DNA of 36,031 bases from Nitrospiria bacterium. GTDB taxonomy: Bacteria; Nitrospirota; UBA9217. Shown piece after piece: positions 10,060-17,893 of this stretch. Numbering within the stretch: position 1 is the stretch's first letter; each line of letters starts with the position of its first letter. Below the pieces are notes generated by a model. That model was not told the origin of the DNA. It worked only from the letters and a program-made list of their open reading frames with translations, and searched no databases. The stretch covers positions 1 through 36,031 of the forward strand of contig CAKKPG010000211.1 of NCBI GenBank assembly GCA_919901555.1. Reading direction: 5' to 3'. Both the position numbers and the translations under genes were made by a program.

Positions 10060-10410
10060 GTGGCGGGAGGTAGTATCAACAGGCTTTGAGGTATTTACTC
10101 CCACTAAAACGCCGTGGAGCCTGCTTCATGCTGCTTTGAACTGTTCGAACAATTAGGGCGCCTGGCAGATGGCGGAGCATATCCTGCTGTTCGGCCGGAA
10201 GTAATCGCACAGAGGCAGTTGCCGTGGCCTGACAGGCCTGGTGCTGCGGAGGCGTTTCATCGTATTTGTGGACCGCTCTATGAAAAGGCCGATCAAAATC
10301 ATTGGGAGTCTCGCCCCCTCGCTGCTATGCGCGACGCGCTGCTGCCGAGGTTGTTGTCGGGGGAGATAAGGGTGAAGGACGCAGAAAAAATTATTGGGGC
10401 GGTCGCATGA
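10049..10410 (+). pseudogene. Broken type I restriction specificity gene (hsdS remnant)
   Basis: The ATG at 10049 opens a frame MAGKWREV, the usual type of HsdS N terminus, but it soon runs out of homology and stops by about 10156. In another frame, 10114-10410 encodes a typical HsdS C-terminal end: a Pro-rich stretch, a helical segment, then ESRPLAAMRDALLPRLLSGEIRVKDAE. The two target-recognition domains and most of the gene are missing. The remnant's final stop overlaps the recQ-like start (ATGA, 10407-10410). No hsdM or hsdR is present. Confidence 0.8.
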
Positions 10411-12485
10411 CGTACAACGCACAGCGTTCATTAGAACTTCTCCGTCTTGGCGCCGGACGAGCCGACGCAGCATTTCGCGAAGGCCAGGAAGATGCGATAC
10501 GCCATCTTGTGGAGGGTCGGGGGCGATTGCTCGTTGTGCAGAAAACGGGCTGGGGCAAGAGCTTTGTCTATTTCATTGCGACCAAACTGCTGCGCGAAGC
10601 GGGCGCAGGTCCGGCGCTTCTCATATCGCCCTTACTCTCGCTGATGCGTAACCAGATCGCGGCGGCGGAGCGGATGGGTGTCCATGCCGAAACGATCAAC
10701 TCCGATAATGAAGAACGCTGGGAACAGGTCGAAGAGAAGATACGGCGCAACGAGGTTGACATATTGCTGATCTCTCCAGAGCGACTGGCGAATGAGCGCT
10801 TTCGCACGAAGGTGCTGGCGAGTGTCGCGGCCCGCATCGCTTTGCTGGTCATCGATGAAGCGCACTGTATATCGGACTGGGGCCATGATTTCCGGCCGCA
10901 CTACCGGCTCATCGAACGGATCGCGAGGACGCTTCCGCAGAACCTTCGGCTGTTAGCCACCACGGCCACAGCGAATAACCGGGTGATGGATGACCTGAAA
11001 TCCGTGCTCGGGCCAAACCTCACGGTATCCCGCGGGGATCTGAACCGGCCATCACTCAAGATCCAGACGCTCCGGTTTCCTCTGCAATCCGAGCGCTTGG
11101 CTTGGCTCGCCGCCCAGGTGCCGAAATTGCCCGGACATGGTATCATCTATACGCTGACTGTGCGTGATGCCGTCCAGGTCGCTGAATGGCTCAAGTCGCG
11201 CGGTATCAAGGTCGAGTCCTACAGCGGGGAAACAGGCGAGCGGCGGCCCGAACTGGAACAGGCGCTTCTGAAAAACGAGGTGAAGGCTTTGGTGGCAACA
11301 ACGGCGCTGGGCATGGGTTTCGACAAGCCTGATCTCGGCTTCGTCATCCACTATCAGGCGCCAGGTTCCGTAGTGGCGTATTATCAGCAGGTCGGACGGG
11401 CAGGTCGCGCTCTCGATGCCGCATACGGAGTCCTGTTGAGCGGCAAGGAAGAGACCGATATCACGGATTACTTCATCAAGACCGCCTTCCCGACAAGGGA
11501 AGAGGTGAAGCAAGTGCTCGATGCATTGCATTCAGTGCCTGCCGGACTTTCCATCCCCGAGTTGATGGGCAGGGTCAACATCAACAAGGGCAGGATCGAG
11601 AAAACGATCTCATTGCTGTCGCTGGAATCTCCGGCGCCTATCGCCAAACAGGGTACGAAGTGGCAGCTGACCGCGACAAAGATGAGTGATGCCTTCCGGC
11701 AGAGGGTGGAACGCCTTACTGAGTTGCGGCGAAAAGAACAGGAGCAAATGCAGGCTTTTGTGAACCTCAAGTCAGGTCACATGGAGTTTCTCATCCGCGC
11801 GCTGGATGGTGCGCCTGAAGATCTTCGTATGCCACCGCTGCCGGAGCTGACTGATACCCTGGATCAGGTACTTGTTCAGGAAGCGGTAAAGTTCCTTCGC
11901 CGGACCAGCCTGCCGATCGAGCCACGCGCAAAATGGCCGGCCGGGGGCATGCTCAAGTATCAACTGAAGGGCTTGATCCCGCCTGAGCATCAGGCACAAC
12001 CGGGAAAGGCGCTTTGCATCTGGGGCGATGCGGGTTGGGGTTCCGTGGTGCGGGAGGGCAAATATCGAGATGGTCACTTTGCCGACGATCTGGTCGCTGC
12101 GTGCAAAAACCTCATCCACGAATGGAAACCGATGCCCGCTCCAGTATGGGTTACGTGCGTTCCATCGCTCCGTCATCCGAAGCTGGTTCCGGATTTCGCG
12201 AAAAGACTGGCTGATGCGCTGCATCTTCCCTTTCTTCCGGTAATAGAGAGAACCGAGAACCGGCCGGAACAGAAGACAATGGCTAACAGCGTTCAGCAGG
12301 CGCGAAATGTCGATGGCTCCCTTGCTGTTAAGAAAGATAAACTCCCGAAGGGGCCGGTGCTGCTGGTCGACGACATGGTAGACTCGTGGTGGACCTTTAC
12401 CGTCGCAGCATGGCTGCTTCGTTCGAATGGCTGCAGTGAAGTATTTCCCTTGGCGCTTGCCCTGACGGCGCATGGTGATCAATGA
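10407..12485 (+). CDS. RecQ-family helicase fused to a phosphoribosyltransferase-like domain
   Basis: 692 residues. The helicase core has motif 0 FREGQ (23-27), Walker A TGWGKS (47-52), the DEAHC box at 150-154 with RecQ-type [11 protein letters not shown], motif III ATTATA, and motif VI QVGRAGR (328-334). The zinc-cluster region keeps the frame MEFLIRALD but the cysteines are replaced: SGHMEFL at 456-462, and LRMPPLP at 473-479 where CGxCxxC is usual. The C-terminal 170 residues look like a type I phosphoribosyltransferase, with the PRPP-binding loop [15 protein letters not shown] starting at residue 651. ATG 10407 is used; an upstream extension would run through the hsdS remnant. It overlaps dprA by four bases. 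The gene probably acts in phage defence or a toxin-antitoxin pair, not as the housekeeping RecQ. Confidence 0.88.
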   Translation: MTYNAQRSLELLRLGAGRADAAFREGQEDAIRHLVEGRGRLLVVQKTGWGKSFVYFIATKLLREAGAGPALLISPLLSLMRNQIAAAERMGVHAETINSDNEERWEQVEEKIRRNEVDILLISPERLANERFRTKVLASVAARIALLVIDEAHCISDWGHDFRPHYRLIERIARTLPQNLRLLATTATANNRVMDDLKSVLGPNLTVSRGDLNRPSLKIQTLRFPLQSERLAWLAAQVPKLPGHGIIYTLTVRDAVQVAEWLKSRGIKVESYSGETGERRPELEQALLKNEVKALVATTALGMGFDKPDLGFVIHYQAPGSVVAYYQQVGRAGRALDAAYGVLLSGKEETDITDYFIKTAFPTREEVKQVLDALHSVPAGLSIPELMGRVNINKGRIEKTISLLSLESPAPIAKQGTKWQLTATKMSDAFRQRVERLTELRRKEQEQMQAFVNLKSGHMEFLIRALDGAPEDLRMPPLPELTDTLDQVLVQEAVKFLRRTSLPIEPRAKWPAGGMLKYQLKGLIPPEHQAQPGKALCIWGDAGWGSVVREGKYRDGHFADDLVAACKNLIHEWKPMPAPVWVTCVPSLRHPKLVPDFAKRLADALHLPFLPVIERTENRPEQKTMANSVQQARNVDGSLAVKKDKLPKGPVLLVDDMVDSWWTFTVAAWLLRSNGCSEVFPLALALTAHGDQ

Positions 12486-13696
12486 TGGCACTTTCATCTA
12501 ATACACAGGCGATCCTTCTGCTGACGGCCCCGCTGATCGCGGGACGGGGTGCTTCTGAAGGAGAGCCTCTGACACCCGGAGAATACAAAAAACTTGCGCG
12601 CATCCTCCGGGATAACCAACGCGAACCGTCCGATTTCCTCGGCTCCGATGTCGGTATGATTGTCGATCTGTGTAAACAGGTCGTGGATGGCACCCGGTTA
12701 AAGAGGCTCCTCGACAGAGGTTTCCTGCTTACCCAGGCGTACGAACGGTGGCAGGCGCGGGCGATCTGGGTCATTAGCCGGGCTGACGCCGGATATCCCG
12801 AAAGGTTAAAGGCTCGACTCAGGGACGATGCTCCGCCTGTTCTGTACGGCTGCGGGGACGCGGCGCTCCTGGAAACGGGCGGTCTGGCAATCGTCGGATC
12901 GCGGAATGTGGACTCTGCGCTTGTAGAATATACCGAGGGCATCGGCAGACTGGCGGCAGAAGCAAAGCGGACTGTGGTTTCGGGTGGAGCACGGGGAATC
13001 GATCAGGCTGCAATGAGGGGCGCCTTGGCTGCGGGAGGTCGTGTCGTTGGGGTCCTGGCAGAAAATCTTGAACGTATGGCCCTGGTCCGGGAACATCGTG
13101 AATTCCTGATGGAGGGGCGGCTGGTGCTGATCTCGCCCTATGATCCGTCAGCCGGGTTCAATGTCGGAAACGCGATGCAGCGTAATAAGTTGATCTACGC
13201 GTTTGCGGATGGAGCACTTGTGGTGAGTTCCGACGTGGAGAAGGGCGGGACATGGGCAGGAGCAATAGAGCAATTGAAAAAGCTGCGGTTTGTTCCGGTC
13301 TATGTCCGCACGAAGGGTGAAACAAGCAAGGGACTTGATGCGCTTCGAAGAAAGGGCGCCTTGCCCTGGCCGAATCCAGCGACGACGGAAGCATTTGCAG
13401 GAGCTTTGGCAGCGAAAATCTACCCTGAACAAGGCGCTCCTGGTCAGGATGAACTGTCCTTCGCAGTGCGAGAAGAGTCCATGGTACTTTCATCTGAAGA
13501 TTTGTGTGAAAAGTTGAGAGAGTTGCTTCAGAATACGAAGACAACTCAGACCGAGGCAGATTTAGTAAATATGCTTGGTATCTCCAAGAGCCAGGCGAAA
13601 GGATGTCTGAAGCTTCTTGTGAAGGAAGGCGCCGTGAAGAAGCTTTCGAAGCCAGTCCGATACCAGGCGGTTGAAACCTCAGGACGATTGTTTTAA
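12482..13696 (+). CDS. DprA/Smf-like Rossmann protein with C-terminal winged helix
   Basis: 404 residues. The Rossmann-like DprA core (about 95-310) has the family signatures IVGSRN (137-142), SGGARGID (167-174), and later [20 protein letters not shown] with [10 protein letters not shown]. The C-terminal segment (about 335-395) predicts a winged helix. Classical DprA binds single-stranded DNA and loads RecA. In ShosTA-type systems a DprA-like protein is the antitoxin for a phosphoribosyltransferase-domain toxin, which matches the fused domain in the gene just upstream. ATGA overlap with that gene indicates one functional unit. It is unlikely to be the competence dprA. Confidence 0.88.
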   Translation: MMALSSNTQAILLLTAPLIAGRGASEGEPLTPGEYKKLARILRDNQREPSDFLGSDVGMIVDLCKQVVDGTRLKRLLDRGFLLTQAYERWQARAIWVISRADAGYPERLKARLRDDAPPVLYGCGDAALLETGGLAIVGSRNVDSALVEYTEGIGRLAAEAKRTVVSGGARGIDQAAMRGALAAGGRVVGVLAENLERMALVREHREFLMEGRLVLISPYDPSAGFNVGNAMQRNKLIYAFADGALVVSSDVEKGGTWAGAIEQLKKLRFVPVYVRTKGETSKGLDALRRKGALPWPNPATTEAFAGALAAKIYPEQGAPGQDELSFAVREESMVLSSEDLCEKLRELLQNTKTTQTEADLVNMLGISKSQAKGCLKLLVKEGAVKKLSKPVRYQAVETSGRLF

Positions 13697-13803
13697 TTCA
13701 AGGATGGTGTCCATCAGCAGCATATATTTGAATGACATCAAAACAGGAAAACCGCAACAGTGCATCTTTTCCCTATCTCCATACGGGTTCTATTTTTTTC
13801 TTA

Positions 13804-13971
13804 TCAAGCTGACCTTTGGTCGGGTTTGCCGTGGAACAGGTCGTTGAGCGATTCGAGACCCTTGCTTTCCAGCAAGGTGTCCAGGTGCATATCGCCGCGC
13901 ACGCCCAAATCGACACGGTGCTTCTTCTCGATCGTGCCGATGCGCGTATCGCCCTGTTTGATCGGATGTGA
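13804..13971 (-). pseudogene. Small gene fragment, antisense to its neighbours
   Basis: One minus-strand frame ending at TGA (13804-13806) reads like real protein: IKQGDTRIGTIEKKHRVD, then LGVRGDMHLDTLLESKGLESL and a short tail. A GGAG sits upstream on the same strand, but there is no ATG, GTG or TTG in frame behind it; the codon at the expected place is ATC. It may have lost its start codon or its 5' end. I do not recognise the family with certainty. Confidence 0.35.
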
Positions 13972-14005
13972 TCTCCTGGAACCATGGAAAGAAAATCCCT
14001 CTCAG

Positions 14006-14026
14006 TCCCCCTTTTCCAAAGGGGGA
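14006..14026. repeat. Short perfect hairpin in the dprA-ATPase gap
   Basis: TCCCCCTTT (14006-14014) and AAAGGGGGA (14018-14026) form a 9-bp stem with a 3-base loop. A second inverted pair, GTTACATTT (14079-14087) and AAATGTAAC (14131-14139), is interleaved with GAGCGCC (14089-14095) and GGCGCTC (14143-14149). The rest of 13697-14180 has no convincing intact gene. Confidence 0.6.
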
Positions 14027-14180
14027 GGCGAAGGTACCATCCGGTTGCAATGAGGGGTGAAGGATTTTTTGGAAGACCGTTACATTTTGAGCGCCATAAC
14101 CGGGCACAGACTGACCAGGAACGGCGCATGAAATGTAACAGGGGCGCTCCGTGCGCCTGACGGCGAAACGGAGATTCGTC

Positions 14181-14209
14181 TTGACACAACGCCGGGAGTT
14201 AAGTAAAAT
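14181..14209 (+). promoter_or_regulatory. Sigma-70 promoter of the AAA ATPase gene
   Basis: TTGACA (14181-14186), a 17-base spacer, TAAAAT (14204-14209): close to consensus. It indicates that the ATPase gene is transcribed separately from the recQ-dprA operon. Confidence 0.75.
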
Positions 14210-14244
14210 AGCCCAGCTGACATTAAGGTCAATTGGGATATTCT

Positions 14245-15894
14245 ATGTTTACCTATTTCTACCGAAAAGACGACCAGGACATCTTCACCGGGCGCAAGCA
14301 TGAACTGTCCCTCCTGGAGGGGTGCCTGCTCGCAAAGCGTCCGGCGGACGCGCACCTTTCGGGGCTGCGGCGCATCGGAAAGACCATGCTCATCAAGGAG
14401 TTCATCAAGCGCCGCCTTCGCGACCGGGCCGTTCTGCCGGTCTACGTCAACCTGGAGGAGATTGCGGAGACGCCCGAGGACTTTGCTCTCAAGTTTATAG
14501 GATGGCATCTCTATTGGCATTATACGAAGGGTGACCGGCTCCCCGGGCCTTTTCTGCACCTGCCGTCGCTCCTGTTCGAGGTGCATGACAAAGCGCTGCG
14601 GGACGCCCTCCTGCCGATCACGCAGGAACTGGAAAAGGCGAAGCCCGACCGGCAGCGGCTGCTCCAGGAGTGTTTCGGGTTCTCCGAATCGCTCGCCCGG
14701 TTTACGAAAAGACGGGTGCTGCTCTTTCTCGACGAGTTTCAGGAAATCCAGAACCTTACCAATTTCGACCAGACGAAGAACATCCTGAAAATCATGCGCG
14801 GCGTCAAAGACCGGTCCGCGAACGTGACCTACTGCATCAGCGGCTCGATCATCTCGGAGATGGAATGGATCACCAAAGACGACCGGAGTCCGTTCTTTAA
14901 TCAGTTCAGCCACATTGCCGTTCCTCCCTATTCTCCGGAAGAGTCGCGTGAACTCATCCGCAAGTTCATCCCGGACATTGACGCGCGGAACGCCGGCCTC
15001 CTGCATCACTATAGCGGGGGGAACCCGTTTTACCTCGTCCAACTCCTGAGGAAGGCCGTGCTGTTTCTTGGCCGCGGCGAGGAAGTGTCGGAAAGCCTGA
15101 TCAAACGCGCGTTCATTTCCGAGACCCTTTCCCCGAACGGACTGATCCACTCCTATTGCAACTATCTCTATTCCGTTTCGCTGCAGCGCGCCAAGGGATA
15201 CGGCGTGCTGAAATCGCTCCTGGACGCCATCGCCGCCTCAGAATCCCCGATGACCCAGTCCGAGCTCGCCCGTGACCTCAGGATGACCCAGGGCGCGGTC
15301 AGGGTCAACCTGAAGGAGCTGCAGGCCATCGGTCTGCTCATGGAGCGGGACCGGCGATATTTTTACAACGACCCGGTGCTCAGGTACTGGGTGGCATACG
15401 TCCAGAACGGCATCGAGGCCCCGGACTTTCCGAAAAAGAAAGACCTGCTCTCCCTCATTGAGGAACTGGACCGGAAGTACCGGCTCGTTTCGGAAGAGCT
15501 GGGTCGGGAGAAAGAGGGGATGATACGAGAATTGATGCGGCTTTTTGCCGGCCAGAGGGTGGAGGGAAAATTGTTCGGCGCTGTCGGATCGGTCGCACTT
15601 CCCCGATTTAAAACCATCGAGCGTTTTGTCTCGGATGACGGCAGGACGGAGATCGACGTGTTGGCGAGAAACAGTATGAGATGGGCGGTGGAGGTGAAGT
15701 GGAAGAGCAAGGCGGCGGGAGAAAAAGAAGTCTCGGCTTTTTTCAGGAAGGCTTCGGCCATTGCCGACCGATGCTGGTACGTATCGAAGGCCGGTTTTAC
15801 CCTGGAGGCCAAGGCCTTCGCCTCGAAAAAAGAAATGTTTTTCTCTTCGGAGCGTGATATCGGCATTCTGAAAAAGGAACTGGAAAAGGCATGA
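14245..15894 (+). CDS. Archaeal-type AAA ATPase with C-terminal PD-(D/E)xK-like domain
   Basis: 549 residues. The N-terminal P-loop is GLRRIGKT (40-47), the GxRRxGKT form of the archaeal ATPase / STAND-related family, with Walker B RVLLFLDEFQE (157-167). A winged-helix segment lies around 320-370 (SPMTQSELARDLRMTQ). The C-terminal region (about 430-549) resembles DUF234: D471 and E483-V-K485 form a PD-(D/E)xK-like core. It has its own strong promoter. ATG 14245 is chosen over an in-frame TTG at 14233, which has the better-spaced AAGG, so the start is uncertain by four codons. Members are scattered in archaea and bacteria, often in accessory regions; the function is unknown, with nuclease-linked defence or toxin activity possible. 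Confidence 0.8.
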   Translation: MFTYFYRKDDQDIFTGRKHELSLLEGCLLAKRPADAHLSGLRRIGKTMLIKEFIKRRLRDRAVLPVYVNLEEIAETPEDFALKFIGWHLYWHYTKGDRLPGPFLHLPSLLFEVHDKALRDALLPITQELEKAKPDRQRLLQECFGFSESLARFTKRRVLLFLDEFQEIQNLTNFDQTKNILKIMRGVKDRSANVTYCISGSIISEMEWITKDDRSPFFNQFSHIAVPPYSPEESRELIRKFIPDIDARNAGLLHHYSGGNPFYLVQLLRKAVLFLGRGEEVSESLIKRAFISETLSPNGLIHSYCNYLYSVSLQRAKGYGVLKSLLDAIAASESPMTQSELARDLRMTQGAVRVNLKELQAIGLLMERDRRYFYNDPVLRYWVAYVQNGIEAPDFPKKKDLLSLIEELDRKYRLVSEELGREKEGMIRELMRLFAGQRVEGKLFGAVGSVALPRFKTIERFVSDDGRTEIDVLARNSMRWAVEVKWKSKAAGEKEVSAFFRKASAIADRCWYVSKAGFTLEAKAFASKKEMFFSSERDIGILKKELEKA

Positions 15895-16006
15895 ATGAAC
15901 AAGGCTGGATTCCGTTTATGCACGGATTATTCGGGTGCGTTTTGCCGGTTCGTGTTGGCTAGAACAAAGATTCCAACGGCTTAAAACTCCGATTTTTGTG
16001 ATTAAC

Positions 16007-16031
16007 AGTTTGCAGTTGATAACCGCAAACT
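16007..16031. repeat. Short inverted repeat after the ATPase gene
   Basis: AGTTTGC (16007-16013) and GCAAACT (16025-16031) with an 11-base loop; AGTTGAT and ATCAA extend it imperfectly. No T run follows. The remainder of 15895-16116 has no gene I can support. Confidence 0.4.
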
Positions 16032-16116
16032 ATCAATAAAAGCCTGAAGGTGTCGAACCAACGAGCACTGCCGATCATAAAACGGATCATCAATTGCTGG
16101 ACGAAATGTTGATCGA

Positions 16117-16251
16117 ATGATGAAAATTCCTTACGTCATCGACAACCAGACCTACAAAATGGCAGATGTCCTGAATACTCTGCTCAAGAATCAACGTCAT
16201 TGTGCATCGGTAAAGCATGCTTCCCTTACAAGAGGTGCATATGTCCGGTGA
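16117..16251 (+). pseudogene. N-terminal fragment of a PLD-domain helicase
   Basis: ATGATG at 16117 opens a frame reading MKIPYVIDNQTYKMADVLN then TLLKNQ, closely matching the start of large SNF2/DEAD-type helicases with an N-terminal phospholipase-D-like domain, as I recall them. Homology stops after about residue 26; the frame then runs through unrelated sequence into the radC start and stops at 16249-16251. It looks like the stump of a deleted gene of several kilobases, probably another defence or helicase gene of this island. Confidence 0.55.
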
Positions 16252-16954
16252 AAGCAAAAAGAGCGTGAAGCACTGGCCCGAAGACGAACGGCCCCGTGAG
16301 CGGCTCATCGCCCACGGCCCGGCGACCCTCTCCGACGCCCAGCTTCTTGCAATCATCATCAAGATGGGCAAACCGGGACGCTCCGCCCTCGACCTTGCTC
16401 TGGAGCTTCTTTCCAAGTTCGAAAGCCTCGCGGGCATTGAGCAGGCGGGGATCAACGAGCTTCGCGAGGTGCCGGGCATCGGACTGGCCAAGGCCGCCGA
16501 GATCAAGGCCGCCATCGAGCTCGGCAGGCGGCACCAGAAACCCTCCCTCGCGGGCGCGTCCTTCTGTTCAAGCCAGGAGGTCGCGGCGTACTACCGGCCA
16601 AGAATGAAGGACGCCAAGCAGGAAGAGTTCAGGTGCGCGATCCTGGACACGAAGAACAAGATCATCAAGGATGTAAGTGTCACCACAGGCACCCTCACCG
16701 CCTCCCTGGTCCACCCCCGTGATACCTTCAAGGCCGCCATCCGCGAATCCGCCGCGGCGGTCATCTTTGTCCACAATCATCCCAGCGGCGATGTGAAGCC
16801 GAGCCAGGAGGACCTGCTTCTCACGAAGCGGCTCGTCCAGGCAGGGGAAGTGCTCGGCATTCAGGTGCTCGATCATATCATTATCGGCGACGGCACCCAC
16901 TTCAGCTTCAGGGACCAGGGACTGATCAACGGCGCGCTCCCGCGCACTCTCTAA
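16241..16954 (+). CDS. radC: RadC family JAB1/MPN protein
   Basis: 237 residues, full length for the UPF0758 family. A helix-hairpin-helix lies at about 75-95 (REVPGIGLAKAAEIK). The C-terminal JAMM metalloprotease-like site H178-N-H180-PSGD...D191 is intact. ATG 16241 is preceded by AGAGG at proper spacing; a longer frame from 16217 is less likely. The original link to radiation resistance in E. coli was withdrawn, and the biochemical role is unsettled. Here it is the first intact gene after the accessory island and is followed five bases later by an amidohydrolase gene. Confidence 0.94.
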   Translation: MSGESKKSVKHWPEDERPRERLIAHGPATLSDAQLLAIIIKMGKPGRSALDLALELLSKFESLAGIEQAGINELREVPGIGLAKAAEIKAAIELGRRHQKPSLAGASFCSSQEVAAYYRPRMKDAKQEEFRCAILDTKNKIIKDVSVTTGTLTASLVHPRDTFKAAIRESAAAVIFVHNHPSGDVKPSQEDLLLTKRLVQAGEVLGIQVLDHIIIGDGTHFSFRDQGLINGALPRTL

Positions 16955-16959
16955 ACTCC

Positions 16960-17841
16960 ATGCCGGTGAGGAAACCCCCCATTGCAGCAGGGCCTGTAGA
17001 CGCCCATGTTCATCTCAGGGATCGCACGGGACCGGCGTCCGCGGCAGCCGCCGGCGTTTTAGCCATACGCGATGCCGGCGCCAAAGACGGAGCGGGCCTG
17101 GGCTGCACGAAGCCCGGGGTCTCCGGAGACGTTCCTGCGGTCCTCTCGGCCGGCTGGGCGCTCTTCAGTAAAGGCGGGTACGGCTCGGCATTCGGCGTGC
17201 CCGTGGGGTCCACGGACGAAATAAAATCCCAGATTCTCCGGCTGAAGGCCGCGGGAGCTGGTATAATAAAGGTCATAACTTCGGGCATGGTGAGCCTCGA
17301 GGACCCGGGCGCCATCGCACCCGGCGGTCTTGAGCGAGACGCCATAGCCTTCGCCGTGCTCGAGGCGCGGCGCCTTGGACTCGGCGTCATGGCACACGCC
17401 AACGGCGAGGCGGCAATCATCTCATCAGCCGAGGCTGGTGTTCGCTCTCTCGAACACGGGTTTTTCATGACCGGGCGGGCCCTTGAGCTCATGGCCCAAA
17501 AGAAAATCTTCTGGGTCCCCACCGTGGGCGCGCTCGCGAGAGCGGCGGACCGGGCGGGAGGGCAAGCGCGGACATTTGTCGAAGGTTTAATCCACGATCA
17601 CCTGGCCATGATCCGTCGCGCCCATGCCATCGGCGTTCCGCTTGCCGTGGGTACTGATTGCGTCTTGCCTGATCCACGATATAAAGAAGCCTATGCCGCA
17701 GAGCTTGCCTATTTTGAACAGGCGGGAATCCTTCGCGAGGACGTCATGAAGATCGCCTGCGAAGGCGGGGCGGAGCTTTTGGGATTTAACACACAGGGTC
17801 AGGGGGCAGGGGACAAGGGTCGGGGATTTACGGATCAGTGA
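16960..17841 (+). CDS. Amidohydrolase family protein
   Basis: 293 residues with a metal-dependent hydrolase TIM-barrel pattern: DAHVHL (H16, H18), K104 in IIKVITSG, H146 in MAHANG, H166 in LEHGFF, and D233 in VGTDC. This is the imidazolonepropionase/prolidase-like branch; the substrate is unknown. No clear Shine-Dalgarno precedes ATG 16960, so it may be coupled to radC. The last 16 or so residues (TQGQGAGDKGRGF...) are low-complexity because a palindromic element forms the 3' end of the gene; the natural C terminus probably lay near LLGFN. Confidence 0.87.
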   Translation: MPVRKPPIAAGPVDAHVHLRDRTGPASAAAAGVLAIRDAGAKDGAGLGCTKPGVSGDVPAVLSAGWALFSKGGYGSAFGVPVGSTDEIKSQILRLKAAGAGIIKVITSGMVSLEDPGAIAPGGLERDAIAFAVLEARRLGLGVMAHANGEAAIISSAEAGVRSLEHGFFMTGRALELMAQKKIFWVPTVGALARAADRAGGQARTFVEGLIHDHLAMIRRAHAIGVPLAVGTDCVLPDPRYKEAYAAELAYFEQAGILREDVMKIACEGGAELLGFNTQGQGAGDKGRGFTDQ

Positions 17842-17883
17842 GAGTTTCGTGACCCTTGCCCCAAGACCCATTGACCCTTTTTT
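17796..17883 (+). terminator. Nested GGGTCA palindrome ending in T6
   Basis: The outer stem is GGGTCA (17796-17801) with TGACCC (17872-17877). The inner stem is CAAGGGTC (17814-17821) with GACCCTTG (17851-17858), extended by GGGG (17809-17812) and CCCC (17859-17862) around one bulged base. Six T follow at 17878-17883. It overlaps the 3' coding end of the amidohydrolase and runs up to the Shine-Dalgarno of the phosphofructokinase gene, so it may both end upstream transcripts and act as a repeat element. Confidence 0.6.
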
Positions 17884-17893
17884 GGAGGTAACA

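Noticed and set aside
10302-10406. Extended N terminus of the RecQ-like protein
   Set aside because: The 35 extra codons are another frame of the hsdS remnant; RecQ motif 0 lies at normal distance from ATG 10407.
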